Source: Acheta domesticus
Taxonomy: Eukaryota > Arthropoda > Insecta > Orthoptera > Gryllidae
DNA length: 64,000 nt
Direction of reading: 5' to 3'
NCBI GenBank assembly: GCA_031308135.1
Contig: JAHLJT010008756.1
Coordinates: 64,634,232 to 64,698,231 of the forward strand
The notes under the pieces were generated by a model that saw only the letters and a list, made by a program, of their open reading frames with translations, made no database searches and was not told the origin of the DNA. Below are positions 55,830 to 64,000 of the stretch, piece after piece (position 1 is the first letter of the stretch; each line of letters opens with the position of its first letter). A program made the position numbers and the translations under genes.

Positions 55830-58740
55830 TATCAAATTCCGGTTAGCATCATTTGATTTTTTAGAGCTGTGACAGTATGAAGGAACTCAAGTTGTCTCCG
55901 GTTACTTTATTCTCATCAATAAATGATAATATATCAAATATATTTATATTCCTATTAAAGTACTTTTAATCATCATTTCTGACACTTTCCAATGGCGTTT
56001 CTTCAGTAACTTATACCTTTTCTAGCTGCCAGCAGTAGACATGCTAACTACAGGATCGTTGCGGAACATTTCTTTCCTTGGCGTTCTGCGGATCGAACAG
56101 GCAGAAATATATCCCACAGCACTCTTCCCCTACACTTCATCTGCATCACCACCAGTAGCAACAGCGACGGCGGATGCAGCTCTGCTGTTACAAACCAGCC
56201 CATGAATTTAACAATCTATTTGTCTTTCGCGCAAACCCACGGCCATCTCCGAGCCCCACCTAGCGACGACCGGAAGCCGCCTAGCCGTATTTCACGGCCA
56301 ACGTGCAACGCGGGCAGTCGCTAGAATCGCCAGGCGCGATATCGCTTCTACCAGCTCCTCTAGGTGGCAGGGCGCCGGTGCTATCGTGGCAGGCAATAAA
56401 AGGTGTGTTTAAAAACAGAAGACTGTAAAACGGAGGGAGCGTTTGGGGAGGGGGGAGTGAGGGGGATGGTTATGGCCCGGTGCTGCCTGGACACAACACC
56501 TCTGAAACAAGCAGGCGCCGATGAACGTTGTAGGCGTGAGGGGGTGTGGTTAAGAATAGGCCGATACCGAGAACTCCGGCAATAGGCAAAGTATTCACAC
56601 CCGACGCTCTACGCTTCCTGCTTATGCTACTGCTGCTGGGAGAAAACCCTATAAAGTGTCCAGTTGTGCTGAGAGGTTCCTTTGCCTTCAGGAAACTGCG
56701 CTATCCGACCTTAATTACGTCTAGTTAAGTCGTAATACCGCTCTAGACACGCTCATAGAGGCGGGAAGTATCTCATTAGCAGGCTAAGGTGAAAAGGTTT
56801 TCTCACGTGATGTACACGTATGTCGCACCTACTCGATATAATGTGGAGGAGAAGACAAGGTTTTTCAAAAAAGATTTTTATTCGGTGACAAAAAAGGGTA
56901 AACGCTACTGTCTAAGATTTTAAGGCTTCAGAGGATTTGCTTTGTAGTGTATTTAAAATAGTTTCAAATTTGTATTTAAAATTGTTGTCTAATGGTTCTA
57001 CTCTTTATACAAGTACATGCGAGATTGTCGTTATTGTTTCTGAGTTCTTCATCCAAAACATCACGTACGAGATCACATACGATCACAACTATCTAAATTT
57101 ATGTAGAATACAAATTGTATGGTGTTTTTCACAAATGTCTCTTGATATTATTTCTATGAGAGAAAATGCTACACAAAAAGACAAAACAATATTACATGAA
57201 AATTAAAACATGTCCGACTTTTATTTTTACATTGTTCATTCTTAACATTTCATCGTTGTTAAGTATTTATAGAAATGTGTTCCCTGGTTCATACAAGGGA
57301 ACATAAATAAATTTCCCTGTTTATTTTCTCTGCTCAAGACGAAGTAGCCACATACGAAAACATTTCTATAGCTAACAGGAGAATACGTTTTACGTTCTCC
57401 AAAATTTATAATGGCATATTTTCTTATTTACATTTTTTAGATTTTAATATTTTCAGATATCAAAGAAAATTTGTTACCTCAAAAATTACTCATATTTCTC
57501 ACACAATAATAGAAAAAAATCATTTGCGAAAGAATAGACGTCAGAATGACGTCACATCACAGCAACACGCACCGACTCACAGGCTGGCCGCCGTTGGAAC
57601 TGACACAACACTAGTGTCTCCGTCCACCACTTACGATCGCGAAGGCGTGGACAAGCATGCGTTCGCATTATGCTAATGCACAAGGCCGACGCGGGAAGAT
57701 TATCGCGCTGATTGCAGCAGCGGCATTTGAATAATTGAGGGGAAATGGGCGCAAGCGAGTTGATAAAGCCAGACGTGACAACGTGAGTTATACCCACCGG
57801 TTTGTGAATCCACGCCTCCTCTTGTACCGACTCTGGCTCCTTACGTGTGCTCTACCGCGTATTGCTGCCGCGAAGGTGATGGTGAACCAGCTTGTTTTGT
57901 TTTTGTTTTGTTTTTTCAGTTTTTTAATCGAAGTTTTGCTCCTGGCGATCTGCCAGACGAGGTATGGGGGTAGGTCTAGGAGAAGAATTGCCGACTTAGA
58001 GTTATGTGAACACAGGTCTGTGAAAAATTTTTATTGGGACTGCTTTTCGGGCCGGTTGTATTCATCATCTGGCTTTTCTGATTTTATCAGGAGATATTTA
58101 ATATATTTCTTAAAGTTACCTTTAATAAGAAAATAAATTAGAGACATGTGCAGGAAGTGAAGTGTTTTTCGTGTGTAGGTATACTAACGAGTTTTATGCG
58201 AAGACTGCCATAAAATCAAATGTCTTTTCGTTTAACGCGATAAAATAACCGTGTTGTTCACGACTATGTTCTTCTTCCGCTCTGTGCGACGGACATCTGA
58301 TAGGCGCTGGCGCCTCGTTTTACCGGAAGTGCGTCACATGAGAGTTCAAAATTTAACGACGTCATTTGTCTTAACCATGACCCGAGACCAGAAATTCCAT
58401 AACCGCTAAAGTTTGTTCCTCTAATTTAATTTACTTAAAATTTACTCTCTGTAGCGCGTACGTGTCCAATCAAACCCCGAAACATCATCTTCTCACAGCA
58501 ATAATATAGAAAATATAACATTGTATTCGAGATGGAAGTTGGTTCACAAATTCTTAATTTCCTTTATGTCTCTTACCGAGGTCGAATATAGAAAGCAACA
58601 TTAAGTGATAACGCTGGAAGACAATGTATTGCCAAGGAACAAATTCTAGGCGATATAGCCCATGTAAGAGGGGGGAAACTACGGATAGGCATTTAAGAGT
58701 CCGTGTATTAGATTCAATAACAACGACAATAATGTTTTAT
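55830..58740. other. Long unannotated interval
   Basis: Mostly AT-rich, with a moderately GC-rich patch at 56230-56380. TGACGTCA occurs at 57547-57554. A small hairpin lies at 57279-57304 (TGTTCCCT / AGGGAACA). A 133-codon + frame at 57735-58136 has no recognisable homology. Confidence 0.5.
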
Positions 58741-58754
58741 TCACTGTATCAAAG

Positions 58755-59077
58755 ATTGATTGATGATTGATTGATTAACATTTCCAGGCACATCAACTGC
58801 TAAGGTCATTAGTCCCGTTACTGAAGTGAATGTTTGATCCTAGGAGGTGTCAGTGTTCCTCCTCCTTTAGACAGTTAAATCCGGCGCCGACCTATACCTC
58901 TGCTTGCGCGCGATTTCCCTCTCCACATATTTCACACCAGCGGGGCACGGCCTCAGCCAGGGAAAGCCCCAAGCTTCCGACTGGTCTCCCGAAATGTGAG
59001 GTAGTGTAGTGCATGAAAGTTCAAGGTATTTGTAAGGGAAGAGGATAGGAGAAGGAATAGGAAGGAAAGATCGCGCG
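58755..59077 (-). mobile_element. SINE family 1, copy A (best-preserved 3' half)
   Basis: The + strand reads ATTGATTG units, CAACTGCTAAGGTCATTAG, ATCCGGCGCCG, AGCGGGGCACGGCCTCAGCC, GTAGTGCAT and GGAAAGATCGCGCG in that order. In - sense this is body, then conserved LINE-like tail, then an (AATC)n end. The tRNA-like head is absent, so this copy is 5'-truncated in its own orientation. Confidence 0.8.
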
Positions 59078-59179
59078 TGGTCTGCGGCCCATTTATTAGA
59101 ATAATGTCCGGCGTTCGCCTGGTATTGTTCGGAGAAACGAAGTATCGGACGAGTTTGATAGCTTAGCATCACCGCGAGG

Positions 59180-59440
59180 TTGTAAGTGCAGAGGAGCCGT
59201 AATGCGGTCGGACGCAGGCGTTCCGGCCGACCGGAACTGCGTCACCCGGGCGAGTGGCCGGGGCTTAATGACGTCATTTACGGGGGCCGCGACCCAGACC
59301 GAGCGCATCAACATCGTCATGGGCGGCCGCTCGAGCAGCGCGGAGGCGCCTCCTGGGGACGCCGCGGCGCGGAGTGCAAGTGGATTAGGAGCGGATGACC
59401 AGCGCAGGCGCTCGTTTAGCCGCTCAGTTCCCACGGAAGG
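59180..59440. promoter_or_regulatory. CpG-dense island with a CRE-like site
   Basis: CpG-dense, with TGACGTCA at 59269-59276. Frames on both strands are open and of different composition, so coding is doubtful. Confidence 0.35.
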
Positions 59441-59447
59441 ACATACA

Positions 59448-59448
<1 letters not shown>

Positions 59449-59489
<41 letters not shown>

Positions 59490-59503
59490 CATCATCATTA
59501 TTA
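59449..59503. repeat. (ATT)n microsatellite ending in (ATC)n
   Basis: About fourteen ATT triplets followed by a few ATC triplets. Confidence 0.97.
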
Positions 59504-59821
59504 CACCTAAATTCACGATTAAAGATGCTGGGTGACGGTTAAATATAATTCTCTCCAGGTTGCAACCAGCTTCCTGATCTTTTCTAGTGTTTGTGGGGTG
59601 ACTGTGAGCACTTTAATCAGTTATTAATTATTATTATCATTATTACTGTTGTTGTTGCTATTATTATTTATTCCATTTCAAGAAAATTTCACTTGACCCC
59701 GTAAGCACTACAAGATTTTAATTTACGTATCTTATCCAAAAATCCACATGGAAACTATTGTAAGAAAGTGTATCCCCATTGTCACCAGCCTTTCACCTTG
59801 TTGGATAGGCACTTCCTTTTC

Positions 59822-59975
59822 AAAGAAATAATTGATAAGAGTAATTGGTAAGATATAATTAGTTAACCATGAAATAGTATCAACAAATTTGAATTTCCTT
59901 TCTTAATCATTTTATATCTTAGAAAATAATGAAATTCTCTTGGGTGTCTTTGTTACGAAAATAAATCTTACATTA
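59822..59975 (+). repeat. Diverged direct repeat R, left copy
   Basis: Aligns with 61236-61390 at very roughly 70 per cent. Best-conserved parts are GAAATAATTGA at the start and TAATGAAATTCTCTTGGGTG with TTTGTTACGAAAA at the end. Confidence 0.6.
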
Positions 59976-60081
59976 GAGAAACTCTGAAGTGAAAATACTA
60001 ACAGATGTGATGTTCAAACGAGCTCAAAAATGATATAAAAAGCTATTCTTAATAAATCGTATTCTTAAAATAACCTAGCAA

Positions 60082-60680
60082 TTAACCCTCCGGCGGGTGC
60101 GTAGCGGCACTCAGTGCCGCATTTTTACATTTTTATTGATTTCGTGTAAATAATTGGTGTCACATATATGAGCTCATTGATATTCTTCATTCATTATATT
60201 TTCAATCGGACGACACTAGAATCACGAATTTAGACACTGCCGATGGACCGTTAATCATAAGTAATTCGAACTCCGCAACAGTTGCGGCACTCTGTACCGC
60301 ATGCACTTTCTTTAGAATTCTTACTGCTGTTTTGTTATTGAGCTTATGACACAGATTTTGGAGTACTAATTACTAATTCAAATTTAAATGCGTTGTTTCC
60401 GAAGAAACGTTAGAAGGCACGTTTGTACCGTATTCAGTCCCCGACACGTAACACGTGCCAAGACACGAAGGGAGCAAGTGATGGATCAGATTCTTAATAA
60501 TATAGTTATTTCGTTAGTTATTATAAAATTAAAGTGTATAAAAACATAAATAAAGCATATTTTTTCACAGTTCCTAAAAAAAGTGAATAACTATTGACGC
60601 GAAAACGAAGTTGATAAATGCGACACGAGTGCCGCACGCGCCTGCTTGTGGGAAATGATGGAACGCGCCCGCCGGAGGAT
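60082..60680. mobile_element. piggyBac-like nonautonomous element
   Basis: The left end is TTAA followed by CCCTCCGGCGGGTGCG (60086-60101). The right end CGCGCCCGCCGGAGG (about 60664-60678) is its inverted copy, with the right TTAA apparently decayed to ATAC. TTAA followed by CCC is the piggyBac signature. The 590-bp interior has no transposase frame. Three copies of a GCGGCACTC motif lie inside. Confidence 0.7.
60104..60120. repeat. Palindromic motif GCGGCACTCAGTGCCGC, copy 1
   Basis: Perfect 8-bp arms around a central C. Related 16-17 bp motifs lie at 60284-60300 (GCGGCACTCTGTACCGC) and 60620-60635 (complement GCGGCACTCGTGTCGC). Confidence 0.92.
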
Positions 60681-60689
60681 ACATATGTA

Positions 60690-61235
60690 TTTAAATAAGA
60701 ATACTTAATTTCAGAAAGATTGTTTCACGAATATTATTCCTTAGGTGCACAGGCGTCAACTCCAGAAGCATACGTGAAGTTTAATTGTTTGAATCGATCT
60801 GTCGTTTCCTGTCTCTCGAAAGTGCGCCCCGGAGCTCACAGGAGCGTGACAAGACAGTCGGCGAGAAGTGACAAGGCGGGCGCTCAACCATACATCATTC
60901 CGGATTAGACCTGCCCAGTGATCACCCGGTGATTGGACGTTTCTGTAAATCCCGCGATCGATCGGCGTCGGAGATCGAGGTCAAACGACACACAATGAAT
61001 GGAGGGTTTTTTTGTGACAAATCACCAGGGACGAACAAGAAGTTCTCTAATGCCCTGCGGTATGGCAGGGAACAACCGCATCAAAAGAAAGTTGACATGG
61101 AGTCGAGAGTGCGTCGGTGGAAAAATGTCTGTAGGGGTTGGAGGCAAGGACAAGCGAGTCTTAAGGGACAGAAGAAAAAAGAAGAGGCCCTCGACGGCGG
61201 TCGCGAAGTTAAGTTGGATAGGCTCTTAAGTTGAA
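60690..61235. other. Unannotated interval
   Basis: Contains a Lys/Arg-rich 101-codon + frame (60929-61234) with no recognisable homology, between the piggyBac-like element and repeat R. It could belong to whatever element repeat R delimits. Confidence 0.4.
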
Positions 61236-61390
61236 CGAAATAATTGACAAGGATGTATGTTATGTAACTGTTTAAAGTTAGCTAAACATGAAGTAAAATT
61301 AGCGATAGCGAAATTTCCTTCATTCAGTCGTTTTGAATCTTTAAAATTTGCATAATTCTCCTGGGTGTGTTTGTTACGAAAAGAAATCTC
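61236..61390 (+). repeat. Diverged direct repeat R, right copy
   Basis: Counterpart of 59822-59975, same orientation, about 1.41 kb away. Shared words include CGAAATAATTGA, CTCCTGGGTGT and TTTGTTACGAAAA. Confidence 0.6.
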
Positions 61391-61399
61391 TATGATATG

Positions 61400-63080
61400 A
61401 GCACGAGAAGATTAAAGAATAGTTATACTATTTTTAATACCATATGGAAAAGGGTATCCTACTTTTTAATTATTTTTTAATCAGTTCATTAATATGGAAA
61501 CATATCTTATTATATTTTTAAATTGCAACTGTTATGGTTTTTGTCATATTTCGTGTACATATATTTAATATGGACAACATTAATCTAGAATTTTGACAAC
61601 CTTAAAATATTAATCTGACCGTGGATATTGTGGACAAATAGTAAATACACTGTCGGGTGTCAGTGTTTAAAAGCTAAATCGATGGGTAAGAATGCAATAT
61701 GTAGCCTATTAATAAATGGTAACTACTTGTTTCCGGCGCTTTTATGACTTCAGATCTTATTAATGGTTTTAATCTTCAGATGTAAAGTTTCAATATTTTC
61801 GTCAACCTATCACGTGTTTGCCCTACTTCGTCGATATTATTACGGACAATCTCGTAGAGATTTTTTCTGAGGATTAAAACGCGATAAAAAGAAAACGACA
61901 TTTCAAATGAAAAACTCGTTACCTCAATTGCGAAGAATATTGAAAAAGAACATTAGAGAAATATTATTGTTTATTATTGATGCTGTGTTGAGTTACGTAT
62001 ACTTAATTTTGTAAATAATTACATTATTTTTACACATATTTTTTATTTATTATTTTTATTTATTTATTTAGGAGTGTTGGTATTTTCGGAATCAGCTTAA
62101 CCCTCGTCTGGCATACAAAAAAACATCCAAGAATGTGTATATGTCGCACGCTGCACCTAAGTGGCTTAGTATTCTTTTCAGCCTGCCAAGATTATGAAAC
62201 GGAGTATCCTTCAAGCTGCTACTCGGATAACGAACTTTGTCGAGACAGCCGGGTGACGAAGTCAGCGAGGAGATTGGTGGGCAACTGAGGCGAGAAGGCG
62301 TCGAGTCACAAGAAGGAAGCAACAGAGGAGAAAAGTAGCATGGAGACCAGACACGATGGATACATACCAGCCTTCATAACATTTCTCGCATTCGTGGCAT
62401 GAAGATTGAATTGTAACCATACGAGGTTGGTTTCCGATTTTGTGGGAAATACGTTTTTACTTAACTCTAAAAACAAAAGAGAAAACAACGTCCGTTCATT
62501 CAGTGTTAGTTGTCCACAAGATTCAGAAGCATGTGAACTAAGGTTCGAAACAGCACATTGGAATTAAAAAAAAATTGTACGGCGGGATGCTATTAGAGAT
62601 GTTGCAAAACTAAAATTCAGATATTTTCTTTATTTACTTTTATAATTTTGTCTCAATGAAGTCAAATTTTGTTTGATTTTTGTAGTCACATTTCCGAGTT
62701 TGTAACAACATTTATTAATCGTTCAAAAACTACCACTAATGACAACTTAATTTTGATTTTTTCGTTCACCAATCGCGTAACTACCACTACAAGGAACATA
62801 AAGTTTTCAGTTAAACATCTTTAAAGTTATGAGTTCAAATGCAGGTATCATATGCTTAATAAATTATGAATTGTGCAGTGAACATTACTAGAAAGTTTTA
62901 AAGAAGTTCTGTAACCAATAATTATTACAAAATGTCATAAATATCTGTCATAACTCAAAATTGAAATGTTTCGAGTTGTGCGAGTGATACAGTCCATGAA
63001 CGTTACTGTAACTACAATGGAGTGACTTCTTTTACCTTCGGAGCAGTGGTTTAATACGAGGGATAGCTGACAAAGGGAAA
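61400..63080. other. AT-rich unannotated interval
   Basis: TTAACCCTCGTCTGG at 62097 resembles a piggyBac-type start but has no partner nearby. Nothing else supported. Confidence 0.5.
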
Positions 63081-63089
63081 GCGACGGTT

Positions 63090-63345
63090 CGGTTCACGAG
63101 TCGCCCGAGGAGGCAGCCGCACGAAAAGAGCATCGCGGACGGAGCCTCAGGGCGACGACGGGCGCTGGGAAGCGGCACCGAGGACGGGGAGGACGGCGCG
63201 GTAATCCGGTCCCCGCCATCGAGCGCGCAGGATCTGTCAGGCGCCCTCGACATGACAAGGCGCGGAGAATACCCGCCCGGCAAAGCTGAGCAGGAATGCA
63301 GTAGCGGCGGACGTCAGCTCGCCACTCGGCGCGCCGCGCCACGCC
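63090..63345. promoter_or_regulatory. CpG-dense island
   Basis: CpG-dense, leading directly into the triplet array. No gene evidence. Confidence 0.35.
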
Positions 63346-63545
63346 GCCGCGGGGGAGGCGGTGGAGGCGGGGGCGGAGGCGGTGGAGGAGGCGGAGGCGG
63401 TGGTGGCGGGGGCGCAGGCGGTGGAGGCGGGGGCGGAGGCGGTGGAGGAGGTGGAGGCGGTGGAGGCGGTGGAGGAGGCGGAAGCGGCGGGGGTGGAGGC
63501 AGTGGAGGCGGGGGCGGAGGCGGTGGAGGAGGCGGGGGCGTGAGA
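63346..63545 (+). repeat. GGCGGTGGAGGCGGG-type triplet/hexanucleotide array
   Basis: GGA, GGC and GGT triplets with a loose higher-order unit near 30 bp (GGCGGTGGAGGAGGCGG...GGGGGC). Gly-rich, Pro-rich and Ala/Glu-rich frames are all artefacts. Confidence 0.95.
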
Positions 63546-63549
63546 GACA

Positions 63550-64000
63550 AGGGTGGCGGAGGGTGACCCAAAGATGACGACGGAAAGAAGGTTCAATGAC
63601 GAAATAGAAGTGACGGAGGATGAATAAGAGAGAGAGAGAAAAAGAGAGGTTGGCAGCCGACGCATATTAGAGGAACGAAAGAAGAGATAGTAGTGGAAGA
63701 AGTGAGAGTGAAATTGGTAGGATTGAAGGACGAATTATCAGTCTTTGTTAGAAAGTGCGAAGAATGACGGAAGAGAAGCAAATGTAAAGGTTATGGACCG
63801 TGGAAACAGTAAGGTCGGGAATGAGGAGATTGCGGAGTGGGTGGCATTGTTTCGAGGGCAGTGAATGAAGAATTGCAACTGTTACTATCTGAAAGCGGTA
63901 CGTTCTACAGAAAAAAGAACGGGGAGAATAAATTACTTCTTTGTCTTTTGGGCAAGCGTACATTATCAAAAATTAAATCACATTATATCGGAGTATTTAT
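63550..64000. other. Purine-leaning unannotated end of window
   Basis: GAGAGAGAGAGAAAAAGAGAG near 63630, then ordinary AT-rich sequence to the edge. Confidence 0.6.

Noticed and set aside
57735..58136. 133-codon frame with a hydrophobic stretch
   Set aside because: A T-rich run explains the hydrophobic segment. No initiation context or homology.
62097..62115. TTAACCCTCGTCTGG as a piggyBac-type left end
   Set aside because: No inverted partner nearby. An 11-base complement match at 57.95 kb is too far and too short.
51101..62660. Shared word TTTTGTCTCRATGAAGTCA near 51114 and 62648
   Set aside because: About 19 bases with one difference in T-rich context and no extension. It could be a dispersed fragment, but chance is not excluded.
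1..64000. tRNA genes, rRNA, CRISPR arrays, telomeric TTAGG arrays, viral or bacterial genes
   Set aside because: Looked for on both strands. Only degenerate tRNA-like SINE heads were found, with no cloverleaf, no spacer array and no prokaryotic gene organisation.

Overview
This is nuclear DNA from a eukaryote, most likely an arthropod and plausibly an insect with a large repeat-rich genome. That assignment rests on style alone: tRNA-derived SINE fragments, short nonautonomous DNA transposons with hAT-, piggyBac- and TA-type ends, abundant microsatellites, and no long non-repetitive reading frame. No species-diagnostic gene is present. I found no protein-coding gene, rRNA gene, intact tRNA gene or CRISPR array that I would defend. 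Every reading frame longer than about 150 codons is a by-product of low-complexity sequence (Pro/Ser/Leu, Ala, Gly or Arg runs open on both strands) or lacks recognisable homology. The window reads as intergenic or intronic sequence. LAYOUT: An AT-rich background is broken about every 2-4 kb by short, sharply bounded GC/CpG-dense islands. Many islands contain or abut minisatellites or trinucleotide runs. 1-9 kb holds (CCG)n, a purine block followed by a pyrimidine block, two unrelated 15-bp minisatellites, a 10-bp array, a TA-flanked MITE and a SINE fragment. 9-11 kb holds an inverted-repeat element bounded by a 14-bp direct repeat and a small hAT-like element. 11-21 kb is mostly AT-rich and nearly featureless, apart from a tRNA-like SINE head near 14.5 kb and a GC island at 15.4 kb. 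21-28 kb has GC islands, a pre-miRNA-like hairpin, two more SINE copies, a 12-bp minisatellite and a hAT-like element with an exact 8-bp target duplication. 28-34 kb is dominated by a 12-bp array, GGT-rich repeats and long polypurine tracts. 36-45 kb has SINE copies of two families in quiet DNA. 45-49 kb is the densest mosaic: an exact 80-bp direct repeat around a CpG island, a second short duplicated block, another 12-bp array and two adjacent inverted-repeat elements. 49-55 kb has GGT/GAT repeats and G-rich minisatellites. 55-56 kb clusters a foldback element, a miRNA-like hairpin and a SINE. 58.7-61.4 kb has a SINE copy, (ATT)n and a piggyBac-like element carrying three copies of a palindromic motif inside a pair of diverged direct repeats. 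The window ends with a CpG island and a GGC/GGA minisatellite. HOW IT WORKS TOGETHER: No gene network is visible. The repeats are passengers, the SINEs being tRNA-derived and presumably mobilised by a partner LINE not seen here. The CpG islands and CRE-like sites are the only hints of regulatory function.
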